The notes beneath the pieces were generated by a model. That model saw nothing but the letters and a program-made list of their open reading frames with translations. It made no database searches and was not told where the DNA came from. 64,000 nt of DNA, from NCBI GenBank assembly GCA_019237205.1, contig JAFAHO010000164.1, forward strand, positions 1 through 64,000, given 5' to 3'. A program made the position numbers and the translations under genes. Of the stretch, positions 26,047 through 35,123 are shown one piece after another (within the stretch, counting starts at the first letter, position 1; each line of letters begins with the position of its first letter). Source of the stretch: Hyphomicrobiales bacterium (GTDB lineage Bacteria > Pseudomonadota > Alphaproteobacteria > Rhizobiales > Beijerinckiaceae).

Positions 26047-26832
26047 ATGGTCGACCGCGGCGTCGCCGACCGCCTCTCTTCGAACTCGGCCTTTGCGCTC
26101 GAGCTCGAGGGCGTGGGTCGGCAATTCGGCGCGCTGGTCGCCCTCGTCGACGTCACCCTCAGGGTTGGCGCCGGCGAGCACCGGGCGGTGCTCGGTTCGA
26201 ACGGAGCGGGCAAGACGACGTTGTTCAACGCCGTGACCGGCGACTTCCCGCCGACCGCCGGGCGGATCCGCTTCTTCGGGGAGGATGTGACGACGTTCCC
26301 AGTGCACGAGCGGATCCGGCGCGGCCTGCGCCGGACCTATCAGATCAGCCAGTTGTTCGCGGGCCTGACCGTCATCGACAGCATCTTCGTCGCCTGCTGC
26401 GGGGTGTCGCGCAGCCGCATGTCTCTGGCGCGCCCGACCGCCACAGATGCGACCATGGCGCAGGCGCGCACGATCGCCCATTCCGTCCACCTCGACGACC
26501 TTCTCGAGAAACCGGTGTCGATCCTGGCCCATGGGCAGCAGCGCCAGCTCGAAATCGCGCTTGCCCTGACCGGCGCGCCGCGGTTCATTCTGCTAGACGA
26601 GCCGGCAGCCGGCTTGTCGCCGGCCGAGCGGCGCGATCTCGTGGCTATACTGCAAGCCCTGCCGGCGCACATCGGCTACATCATCATCGAGCACGACCTC
26701 GACGTTGCGCTGCAGGTCGCGTCTTATGTGACGATCATGCACAACGGCCGCGTTTTCAAGGAGGGAGCTCCCCGGGAGATCGAGGACGACGACGACGTGC
26801 AGGCGATCTATCTCGGAGCGGCGCATGGATAG
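26047..26832 (+). CDS. ABC transporter ATP-binding protein (LivG type)
   Basis: GSNGAGKTTLFNAVTGDFPPTAGRIRFFGEDVT; RRTYQISQLFAGLTVIDS; ILLDEPAAGLSPAE. Confidence 0.92.
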   Translation: MVDRGVADRLSSNSAFALELEGVGRQFGALVALVDVTLRVGAGEHRAVLGSNGAGKTTLFNAVTGDFPPTAGRIRFFGEDVTTFPVHERIRRGLRRTYQISQLFAGLTVIDSIFVACCGVSRSRMSLARPTATDATMAQARTIAHSVHLDDLLEKPVSILAHGQQRQLEIALALTGAPRFILLDEPAAGLSPAERRDLVAILQALPAHIGYIIIEHDLDVALQVASYVTIMHNGRVFKEGAPREIEDDDDVQAIYLGAAHG

Positions 26833-29038
26833 GTTCCTGAGCGCGTCCGCATCGAAAGCCAAGCCCCTCCTGCAAGTGCAGGACCTTCAGGTCTACTACG
26901 GCGAATCTCATGCTCTGCAGGGCGTGTCGCTGACGCTTGAGCGGGGCGTTCTTTCGGTCGTCGGGCGCAATGGCATGGGCAAGACGACGCTCTGCAACGC
27001 GATCGTCGGCTTGATGCCGGCGCGCTCGGGTTCGATCCGCTTCGACGGTCGTCGACTGAACGGCCTCGAGCCGCACGTGATCGCGCGCGCCGGCGTCGGC
27101 TATGTCCCGCAGGGGCGGCGCCTGTGGCCGAGTCTTTCGGTCGAGGACACTCTGCGCCTCAGCGCCCGCGCCGGAGGCGCCTGGACCGTCGAGCGGGTCT
27201 ACTCTAACTTTCCGCGCCTTGCCGAGCGCCGCAGCAACGGCGGGGCGCAATTGTCGGGCGGCGAGCAGCAGATGCTCGCGATCGGCCGCGCGTTGCTTGG
27301 CAATCCGCGTCTCCTCATCATGGACGAGCCGACTGAAGGCCTTGCGCCTATGATCGTAGCCCAGGTTCGCGACCTTCTGATCCGTCTTGCGCATGAGGAG
27401 GAAATCGCTGTCCTTGTCGTCGAGCAGAACATCGGCGTCGCGACCGCCGTCTCGGACCATGTCGCGATTATGGTCAATGGGCGCGTCGATCGCGTCATGG
27501 ATGCGAGCGCGCTTGCGGCTGACCGCGATTTGCAGCAGCGGCTGCTCGGGGTCGGCCGGCGCGGCCATGAGGCTCTCGACACCGTCCCGGGACCCGTCGC
27601 GCCGTCCGCGCGCGGCGAATTTCAGATGTTCCGTGTCGCGCGCGGCGCGGAAAGTGCCGACGATGCAGCCGAGGCTTCCGTCTATCGGGCGGACTACTTG
27701 CCGAATCGCTGGGGTCTACGCCCGGCCGGCCGTCCGACCCCCGCAGCTGACGCAGCGCGGACGCCCGAGACGCGTCCGCTTCTGCCCCTGCCGCTCGCCG
27801 AACGGATCGGCCGCACCGCCCTCGTTGTCGGGACCCTCGACACCAAAGGATCGGAGCTGCGCTTCATCCGCGACAGCCTCCGCGCCTATGGCGTGCCGGT
27901 GCGGTTGGTCGATCTCTCGACTTCCGGCAAGCCTTCGCGCGCCGACGTGACGCCCGCCCAGGTGGCGGCCATGCATCCGGGCGGCTCGGCGGCGGTCTTC
28001 TCGAACGATCGCGGCGCTTCGGTCGCCGCGATGGCCGAAGCCTTCGCCGGCTGGATCGAGCGCGAGCGCGGGATTGGCGGCATCATCTCCGCGGGCGGCT
28101 CGGGCGGCACGTCGCTCGCGACCGCGGGTATGCGGCGCCTCCCGCTCGGCATTCCCAAGGTCATGGTCTCGACAGTGGCGTCTGGGCAGGTTGCGTCTTA
28201 TGTCGGGGCGTCCGACATCATGATGGTCTATTCAGTGGCCGACGTTCAGGGCCTAAACGCGATTACCGAACAGGTGCTCGGCAACGCCGCGCATGCGCTC
28301 GCCGGCATGATCGCGGCGGCGCCGTCGCCGGAAGCGCGCGAGGCGCGACGGCGGCTTGCGCGGCCGGCTATCGGCCTCACCATGTTCGGCGTGACGACTC
28401 CGGCGGTACAGGGGATCACGCGCCATCTCGAAGGCGAATTCGACTGTCTCGTATTCCACGCCACGGGCGCCGGCGGGCGGTCGATGGAGAGCTTGGCGGA
28501 CTCGGGCCTCCTTGCCGGCTTCATTGACGTGACGACGACCGAAGTCGCCGACATGATTGTCGGGGGCGTCTTTCCCTGCGACGCAGACCGCTTTGGGGCG
28601 GCGATCAGGACCGGCCTGCCTAGCGTCCTCTCAGTCGGCGCGATGGACATGGTCAACTTCGGCTCGCGCGACACTGTCCCGGACAAGTTTCGGGGTCGCC
28701 GCTTCGTCATCCACAATCCAAACGTGACGCTGATGCGCACCACGCCAGAAGAGAATCGGGCAATCGGCGAATGGATGGGGGACCGTCTGAACCGGGCCGA
28801 AGGGCCGATGCGCATGCTGCTGCCCGAAGGCGGCGTCTCCGCCCTCGACGCGCCGGGCAAACCCTTTCATGACCCCGAGGCGGATGCGGCGCTGTTCCAG
28901 GCGCTTGAAGCGACGATCCGCCAGACGCCGCGGCGACGTATCGAACGCATCAAGGCGAACATCAACGACGACGCTTTCATCACGGCTGCCACGGCCGCCT
29001 TCCTGTCGATTGGCGCGCGCCGCGAAAGGAGAGCATGA
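26825..29038 (+). CDS. Fusion of LivF-type ABC ATPase (N-terminus) and Tm-1-like/UPF0261 ATP-binding domain (C-terminus)
   Basis: 737 aa; GRNGMGKTTLCNAIVG, LSGGEQQMLAIGRALL, LLIMDEPTEGLAP; then from about 27820 TALVVGTLDTKGSELRFIRDSLRAYGV...GIGGIISAGGSGGTSLATAGMRRLPLGIPKVMVSTVASGQVASYVGASDIMMVYSVADVQGLN. Confidence 0.88.
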   Translation: MDRFLSASASKAKPLLQVQDLQVYYGESHALQGVSLTLERGVLSVVGRNGMGKTTLCNAIVGLMPARSGSIRFDGRRLNGLEPHVIARAGVGYVPQGRRLWPSLSVEDTLRLSARAGGAWTVERVYSNFPRLAERRSNGGAQLSGGEQQMLAIGRALLGNPRLLIMDEPTEGLAPMIVAQVRDLLIRLAHEEEIAVLVVEQNIGVATAVSDHVAIMVNGRVDRVMDASALAADRDLQQRLLGVGRRGHEALDTVPGPVAPSARGEFQMFRVARGAESADDAAEASVYRADYLPNRWGLRPAGRPTPAADAARTPETRPLLPLPLAERIGRTALVVGTLDTKGSELRFIRDSLRAYGVPVRLVDLSTSGKPSRADVTPAQVAAMHPGGSAAVFSNDRGASVAAMAEAFAGWIERERGIGGIISAGGSGGTSLATAGMRRLPLGIPKVMVSTVASGQVASYVGASDIMMVYSVADVQGLNAITEQVLGNAAHALAGMIAAAPSPEAREARRRLARPAIGLTMFGVTTPAVQGITRHLEGEFDCLVFHATGAGGRSMESLADSGLLAGFIDVTTTEVADMIVGGVFPCDADRFGAAIRTGLPSVLSVGAMDMVNFGSRDTVPDKFRGRRFVIHNPNVTLMRTTPEENRAIGEWMGDRLNRAEGPMRMLLPEGGVSALDAPGKPFHDPEADAALFQALEATIRQTPRRRIERIKANINDDAFITAATAAFLSIGARRERRA

Positions 29039-29086
29039 TGGCGCGGCCGGCGACGGCGCTCGGCAAGCCGAGACAATAGGGAGACG

Positions 29087-31294
29087 TTGAACGTGGGCGC
29101 GGAAACTCTCGGGTCGCTGATTCTCTTGCTGATCGCGCTGGCGATCGTCATGGCGATCGTCGTCTATGTCTTGCGCTGGCTCTATCGCCGTTCAACGAAA
29201 GAGACCGCGTTCGTCCGCACCGGCTTCGGCGGCGAGAAGGTTGTAATCAGCGGCGGCGCGTTCGTAGTCCCGGTGCTTCACGAGATCACGCCAGTTGGCA
29301 TGAATGTGATGCGGATCGAGATATCGCGCCGTCAGACGCAGGCCCTGATTACCAAGAACCGCATGCGGGTCGATGTCGTCGCCGACTTCTATGTTCGCGT
29401 CGGTTCGACGCGGGAGGAGGTGAGCCGCGCCGCGCAGACGCTTGGCCGGCGGACGCTCGAGCCCGACGGCGCGCGCGAATTGCTCGAGGGTCGTTTCGCG
29501 GCCGCGCTTCGCACGGCCGCCGCACAAATGACGCTGGAGGACCTGCATGAGCGGCGGCAGGACTATGCCGAACGGGTCAAGGCCGCCGCTCTCGAGGGCC
29601 TCGCTCAGAACGGCCTTGAACTCGAAAGCGCCGCGATCGTCGATCTCGACCAAACGAGCCTCGAATTTTTTGACAGCTCGAACGCATTCGATGCAGAGGG
29701 CCTCACACAGCTCACCGAGTCGATCGAGACGCGGCGGCGCATGCGTAACGAGATCGAGCAGCGCACCCAGATCGAGATCCGGACTCAAAATCTCGATGCC
29801 CAGCGCCGGGCGCTCGAGATCGAGCGGGAGAGCGAATACGCCCGTCTCGAACAGGAGCACGACGTCGAACTCCGCCGAACCGCCCAGCGCCTCGCGCTCG
29901 CCAAGGACCGGGCCGAGCGTGAGCGCGAGAGCGAGCAGGCGCAGATCGCCGCGCGGGAGGAGGTCGAAAAGGCAAGGCTCGCGCAGGAGCGCACTCTCTC
30001 GGAGGTGCGCATTAGAAACCAGGAGGAGATCGAGCAACGCGAGATCGCGCGTAGGCGCCTCATCGACGAGGCCGAGATCCGCTCGCGCGAGCAGACCGAT
30101 AGCGAGCAGATTCGGCTTGAGCTCACGCTTGAAAGCGCACGCATAGAGCGCGAACGCCAGCAGAGCGAGCTCGAGGTGCAGCGCCGTCGCGCGCTCGAGG
30201 TCGCAGAGATCACCCGTCAGATCGCGGTCGCAGTCAAGAACGCCGAGCTGGCTCACGCCGAAGCAGAAAAGCGCCGCGCGGAGATCGTGGCCGCGCAGAA
30301 CGTCGAAACTGCCCGCATTAGCCAGGAGCGCGCACTCGATCAGGCCCGACTTGAGCGTGAGCGGCTGCTCGACTCGCTCAATATCGCCAAGCGCCAGGCC
30401 TTCGAGGAGGCGGAGATCAGCTCCAATGAAGAGATCGAGCGCGCTCGCATCGCGACTGAGCGTGGGCTGGCGGAGGCGCGCGTGGCGCGTGACGGCGAGG
30501 TCCGTCGGCTTGAGGTACTGCGGGATCAGGCGATCGAGATCACCGAAATCCAGCGCGCGATTGAGATTGCCAAAGCGACGTCCGAACGCTCCGCAGCAGT
30601 CGCTGCGGCAGAAGCCGCGCGGGCCAAGGCGATCGAAGCCGAGGAGCAGTCGATCACCGTGCGTGAGCGTGAGATCGCGGAACGGCGAAAGGCGACGGAC
30701 TTGATCGCCGCGGTGCGCGAGAGTGAGCGCGAGGCCCTGCGCCTGACCCGAAAGGCCGAGGCCGAGAAGAAGGCGGCCACGAGTCTCGCCGACGCTGCGC
30801 GGATCGCCGCATCCGGCGAAGCAGACGCCGAAAGAATCAAGGCCGAGGCCGCAGCGGCGCGCTACGATGTCGAAGCCAGGGGCGCGATGCAGCTCAATGA
30901 GGCGGAGAACGCGCTGACCGAGGCCGCGCGCCTATCGCGCTTCCGGGGCAAGCTGCTCGACCGCATTGAGGGCATCGTGCGCGAGAGCGTACGCCCCATG
31001 GAGAAGATCGAGGCGATCAAGATCCTGCATATTGACGGCGCGACCGGGGGGAACGGCGGCGCTCGCAACGTCACCGACGAGGTCATCGATTCCGCACTAC
31101 GCTACCGCGTCCAGGCGCCGATGATCGACAGCCTGATGAAAGAGATCGGGATCGAGGGCGGGGGCCTCGGGCGATTGACCGAAGTGTTGCGCGACGCCAA
31201 AGATATCGAAAGCCTTACGCAAAAGCGGGCCAACGAGAAGGACCTTTCCGGACCCACCGACGTTCGTAAAGATCGCGACGAGGACAGGCGCTAG
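29087..31294 (+). CDS. Flotillin/SPFH-domain-like membrane protein with very long charged coiled coil
   Basis: 735 aa, TTG start; N-terminal TM LILLLIALAIVMAIVVYVLRWLY, SPFH-like segment TAFVRTGFGGEKVVISGGAFVVPVLHEITPVGMNVMRIEISRR, then E/R/A-rich coiled coil. Confidence 0.8.
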   Translation: MNVGAETLGSLILLLIALAIVMAIVVYVLRWLYRRSTKETAFVRTGFGGEKVVISGGAFVVPVLHEITPVGMNVMRIEISRRQTQALITKNRMRVDVVADFYVRVGSTREEVSRAAQTLGRRTLEPDGARELLEGRFAAALRTAAAQMTLEDLHERRQDYAERVKAAALEGLAQNGLELESAAIVDLDQTSLEFFDSSNAFDAEGLTQLTESIETRRRMRNEIEQRTQIEIRTQNLDAQRRALEIERESEYARLEQEHDVELRRTAQRLALAKDRAERERESEQAQIAAREEVEKARLAQERTLSEVRIRNQEEIEQREIARRRLIDEAEIRSREQTDSEQIRLELTLESARIERERQQSELEVQRRRALEVAEITRQIAVAVKNAELAHAEAEKRRAEIVAAQNVETARISQERALDQARLERERLLDSLNIAKRQAFEEAEISSNEEIERARIATERGLAEARVARDGEVRRLEVLRDQAIEITEIQRAIEIAKATSERSAAVAAAEAARAKAIEAEEQSITVREREIAERRKATDLIAAVRESEREALRLTRKAEAEKKAATSLADAARIAASGEADAERIKAEAAAARYDVEARGAMQLNEAENALTEAARLSRFRGKLLDRIEGIVRESVRPMEKIEAIKILHIDGATGGNGGARNVTDEVIDSALRYRVQAPMIDSLMKEIGIEGGGLGRLTEVLRDAKDIESLTQKRANEKDLSGPTDVRKDRDEDRR

Positions 31295-31305
31295 GCGGCG
31301 CGGAC

Positions 31306-31743
31306 GTGGCGAAAGTCTACACCTCGGCCGTAATTCCCGCTCCCGCGACGGCGGTTTGGTCGATCGTGCGTGACTTCAACGCATTACCCAATTGGACGCC
31401 CTTTGTGGCGGACAGCCGCATCGAACAGAACAAATCGCCCGATCAGATCGGCTGCGTGCGCAATTTCCACCTCAAGGACGGCGGTCGCATCCGTGAACGA
31501 CTGCTTGCGCTTTCGGACTACGAGATGTCCTTCGAGTATTCGATTCTTGAAAGCCCGATGAGCGTGGATAACTACGTTGCGACCTTTCGGCTGATCCCGG
31601 TCACTGATCTCGACCACACCTTTGCGGAATGGACGGCCGAATTCGACGCTGCGCCGGAGCGCGAGGACGGGCTCGTTCAGTCGATCGGCCAGAGTGTCTT
31701 TGCGGCTGGCCTCGCCGCGCTCAAGGCGCGATTTGCCCGTTGA
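31306..31743 (+). CDS. SRPBCC family protein
   Basis: KVYTSAVIPAPATAVWSIVRDFNALPNWTPFVADSRIE...; START/Bet v1-like N-terminus. Confidence 0.8.
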   Translation: MAKVYTSAVIPAPATAVWSIVRDFNALPNWTPFVADSRIEQNKSPDQIGCVRNFHLKDGGRIRERLLALSDYEMSFEYSILESPMSVDNYVATFRLIPVTDLDHTFAEWTAEFDAAPEREDGLVQSIGQSVFAAGLAALKARFAR

Positions 31744-33209
31744 GAGTTGATCTGCGTCTTTCGACCGTGATCGCGATGCCGATCGACGAGCTGTGGGCGA
31801 TCCTGCGCGACTTCAACAGTCACGCCCTCTGGCATCCGGCCGTCGCAGCGAGCGCGATCGAGGCGCAGGAAGCCGCGGACCAGGTCGGCGCGGTGCGATC
31901 TTTCCGGCTGAAAGATGGTTCGCGCATTCGCGAGCAGCTCTTGTTTCTGTCCGATTTGAAGAGAACCTTCGGCTATTGCATCCTCGAGGCGCCGGCCCTG
32001 TTGCGCGACTACGTCGCAGTCGTCCGACTGCGGCCAGTCACTTCCGAAAACTCCTGCTTCTGGGATTGGCGCGCATCGTTCAATCCGCCGGACGCCGAAC
32101 GGGACCGCCTTACTCGCTTCGTTCGCGACGACATCATCGAGGCGGGCTTTGCCGGGATGCGTGAATTTCTTCGCTCGGGGCGGACGGTCGACTTGAGGCA
32201 GGCAATGACGGCTCCTGCAGCACGCGCCGGCGCCGAAGCCGTCGAGATCGTGCTGACGCGATACGGCGGTCCAGAGGTCCTACAGCCGCGGATCGCACGG
32301 ATCAAAGAACCCGGGGCAGGCGAAGCCCGCATTCGCCAAACGGCGGTCGGCGTCAATTTCATTGACGTCTATTGCCGCAGGGGCAGCTTCGATCTGGTTG
32401 CGCCCGGCGGCGTCCTTGGCATGGAGGCTGCTGGCGTGGTCGAGAGCGTCGGGGCGAACATCACAAACATCCGTCCAGGCGATCGCGTCGCGTATGCTTG
32501 CGCGCCGCCGGGCGCCTACGCCTCGATGCGAACCATGCGGGCGGATTTTCTCGTGCGCTTGCCCGAAGCCCTAGCCGAAGTGGATGCGGCGGGGCTGCTC
32601 CTGAAGGGGATGACAGCCGGCTTCCTTCTGCACGACGTGGCGCAGGCGCGGCCAGGATCAACCATTCTCGTTCACGCCGCGGCCGGTGGCGTCGGCCAGA
32701 TCCTGTGCCGCTGGGCCAAGGCCCTCGGCGCAACTGTGATCGGCACGACTTCGAGCGAGGCCAAGACGCAGCCCGCTCGCAGCGCCGGCTGCGATGCGGT
32801 ACTTGTCTATGGCGACGAAGATCTCGTCACCGCGGTTCGTCGCCTCACGTCCGGGCGGGGCGTCGACATCGTCTATGACGCCGTCGGGAGGGATACGTTC
32901 GAACAGTCGGTCGCGTGCCTCGCGCCACGCGGCCATCTCGTCAGCTTCGGACAGGCCTCGGGCGACGTTGGCGCCCATTCGATCGACCGCCTCGCAAGTC
33001 GATCCGCGACACTCTCCCGGCCGAACTATGTTCATTACACCGATACACCCGAGAAGATCAGGGCGCAGAGCGACCGGTTGTTTGAGGCGCTGAAGGGCGG
33101 CGCCGTGGTCGCGGCAAGACCGCGAACCTTCAGCCTCGCGCAGGCGGCTCAGGCTCACGCCGAGCTTGAGGGCCGCAGAACGACCGGCTCGCTCGTGCTG
33201 ATCCCGTGA
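31740..33209 (+). CDS. SRPBCC domain fused to zinc-independent quinone oxidoreductase (MDR family)
   Basis: N-terminus RVDLRLSTVIAMPIDELWAILRDFNSHALWHPAVAASAIE similar to preceding SRPBCC gene; C-terminus ILTRYGGPEVLQPRIARIKEPGAGEARIRQTAVGVNFIDVYCRRG, ILVHAAAGGVGQILCRWAKALGATVIGTTSS; TTG start overlapping the upstream TGA. Confidence 0.85.
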   Translation: MRVDLRLSTVIAMPIDELWAILRDFNSHALWHPAVAASAIEAQEAADQVGAVRSFRLKDGSRIREQLLFLSDLKRTFGYCILEAPALLRDYVAVVRLRPVTSENSCFWDWRASFNPPDAERDRLTRFVRDDIIEAGFAGMREFLRSGRTVDLRQAMTAPAARAGAEAVEIVLTRYGGPEVLQPRIARIKEPGAGEARIRQTAVGVNFIDVYCRRGSFDLVAPGGVLGMEAAGVVESVGANITNIRPGDRVAYACAPPGAYASMRTMRADFLVRLPEALAEVDAAGLLLKGMTAGFLLHDVAQARPGSTILVHAAAGGVGQILCRWAKALGATVIGTTSSEAKTQPARSAGCDAVLVYGDEDLVTAVRRLTSGRGVDIVYDAVGRDTFEQSVACLAPRGHLVSFGQASGDVGAHSIDRLASRSATLSRPNYVHYTDTPEKIRAQSDRLFEALKGGAVVAARPRTFSLAQAAQAHAELEGRRTTGSLVLIP

Positions 33210-33227
33210 GACGGCCGATGCCGAGCG

Positions 33228-34418
33228 TCAGTGAGAACGGAGCGTAAAATCGGGAAGGCGCAAAGGCTCGCCTCTCTTCAACGCGGATTCGTGCGCCAAA
33301 ATGCCGGCGCAGGTGATGTTTGCCGCCTGAACGGCGTTCGGGCGGGGATCGCGATTCTCGATGAGCGCGGAAACGAACTCATGAACAAGATGCGGGTGCG
33401 ATCCGCCGTGCCCTTCGAGCGATCCCGGATCTGCGACGAGATGCGAATGCGTTCCGTCCGGGTCGGCGCCTTCGCCACGTGCGAGGTGGCGATACTCAGG
33501 CAGATCGAGAAAGGTCTTGGTCGTGAAATGGCGGATCGGCTCGGGCAGGAGGTCTGCGTAGTCGGACGCTCTCACGCGCTCGGCCATTTGGGCCTGTGGC
33601 TGCTTCGCCGTATGTAGGACAAGCCCTTCGCCCTCGATGAGGGGCCACTCGACAGACATCTTCGTGCCGAACACGTCGAAGCTCTCGCGGTATTGACGAG
33701 CCGCGTCGAAGAGACTGCGGTAGACACGGGCGCACAGATCCGAATCTTTCAACGCGATGTGCGCCGTCTCGACAGCAAATGGCGAACCGTATCGGGCAAG
33801 GAGCTCGTCCCGGATGCGGCCGGACCCGAAGCAGGAGACGCTTTCCGCCTCTCCGTCGACGATGGCTAGGCAGGGCGCAATGCAATGAGTCGCGTAATAC
33901 ATCGGTGGCAATCCCGGCCATCCGTCGGGCCAACCGTCCATGTCTTGATGGTGGCTGCCTTGTAGAAACTGGATCCTGCCGAGCCGTCCACTGCGGGCGA
34001 GCTCGCGGGCGAAGAAATATTCCCGCGAGTAGAGGACCGTCTCGGCCATCATGTATCGAAGCCCGGTTTGACTAACGAGTTCGACGATCTGTCGGCATTC
34101 GTCGATCGAAAGGGCCATCGGTACGGTGCACATGACGTGCTTGCCCGCCTTGAGCGCCGCGATCGACATCCAGCCGTGATCCGTGATCGGGGTGTTGATG
34201 TGCACGAAATCAACGTTCCGGTCGGCGAGCACGTCTTCGTAGCGATCGTAGCGCCGATCGACCCCGAATGCGTCTCCCACGGCGTCGAGCGCGCCCTTCG
34301 ATCTGCGGCAGATCGCGTACATATTCGTTTGCGGATAGCGTTTGTAGATCGGGATGAACTGCACGCCGAACCCTAGTCCCACGATCGCGACATTGACCTT
34401 CTCTGCGCCGTTGCCCAC
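33228..34418 (-). CDS. Gfo/Idh/MocA family oxidoreductase
   Basis: KVNVAIVGLGFGVQFIPIYKRYPQTNMYAICRR; HINTPITDHGWMSIAALKAGKHVMCTVPMALSIDECRQIV. Confidence 0.9.
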   Translation of the reverse strand: MGNGAEKVNVAIVGLGFGVQFIPIYKRYPQTNMYAICRRSKGALDAVGDAFGVDRRYDRYEDVLADRNVDFVHINTPITDHGWMSIAALKAGKHVMCTVPMALSIDECRQIVELVSQTGLRYMMAETVLYSREYFFARELARSGRLGRIQFLQGSHHQDMDGWPDGWPGLPPMYYATHCIAPCLAIVDGEAESVSCFGSGRIRDELLARYGSPFAVETAHIALKDSDLCARVYRSLFDAARQYRESFDVFGTKMSVEWPLIEGEGLVLHTAKQPQAQMAERVRASDYADLLPEPIRHFTTKTFLDLPEYRHLARGEGADPDGTHSHLVADPGSLEGHGGSHPHLVHEFVSALIENRDPRPNAVQAANITCAGILAHESALKRGEPLRLPDFTLRSH

Positions 34419-34689
34419 GCTCGTCCTCCGCTACAATTCGGTGACAGTCAGCGGCAGAGCGCCTGCAAGAAAGGCGCTCCTCCCAGGACGATGCTGACTG
34501 GATTTCGGCACGCAATAACGCCCAAAGGCGTTTTCGCACGATGTGCGCTCAACGGGCGTCAGCTTCACTAGGCGGTCTCCGCGCGGCCTGGCGCAAGCCC
34601 AAAAAGGCTTGGTTGTCGAAAAATTGACTGAGTGTATGAACCCGCACCCCGCGGGCCTCTTCCCACCCGGTCCCGCGTCCCCTATATTC

Positions 34690-35060
34690 CCCCTCGCCGC
34701 TCCGCAAGGACGGCTATGGCGATAAATGGGCATCGGAATAAGTCTTTCGGACCCGGGGGCAGTACCCGGCGCCTCCACCCAAACCCGCTCGCGACGAGTG
34801 GGTTTGGGTGGGGGCGAAATAGGTTCGACGGGGGACCCAAAGGGTGATCTTTCGCTCGGCATGATACCGCCGTTATCGGGTCAAACCTATAGTTGCGAAT
34901 GACAACTATGCTCCGGTGGCCCTCGCCGCGTAATGCGGCGCTGGTACCGGGATTGAAGTCCTAAGGGTTTGCACCTTTAGGCGGGGTCAGGAGGCGCCTG
35001 GCAACAGAAGCCTCCGCTTCGCTCTTGATCCGCACGTTGCGCCGCTGGTCGGAGCTTCGC
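34690..35060 (+). ncRNA. ssrA: tmRNA, circularly permuted two-piece (alphaproteobacterial) form; boundaries approximate
   Basis: Acceptor piece ending ...CCCGGCGCCTCC-A (34770-34777); intervening hairpin CACCCAAACCC...GGGTTTGGGTG; coding piece begins GGGGGCGAAATAGGTTCGACGGGGG (34810); tag ORF GCG AAT GAC AAC TAT GCT CCG GTG GCC CTC GCC GCG TAA (34895-34933) = ANDNYAPVALAA; TATATT -10-like at 34683-34688. Confidence 0.95.
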
Positions 35061-35123
35061 CTATGATTGCAACGCTTCGGAGGCTCGGTTAGTTTTGATT
35101 CCCCGGCGGCGAGCTCATTCCCG

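Noticed and set aside
25144-26532. 462-aa - strand ORF
   Set aside because: Spans two oppositely oriented, well-supported transporter genes; shadow ORF
29192-30256. 354-aa Leu-rich - strand ORF
   Set aside because: Antisense of the E/R-rich coiled coil (CTC/GAG codons read in reverse give Leu), not a real gene
34785-34811. Rho-independent terminator (strong hairpin ACCCAAACCC...GGGTTTGGGT)
   Set aside because: No T-tract; it sits exactly between acceptor and coding pieces of the permuted tmRNA, so it is the processed intervening hairpin
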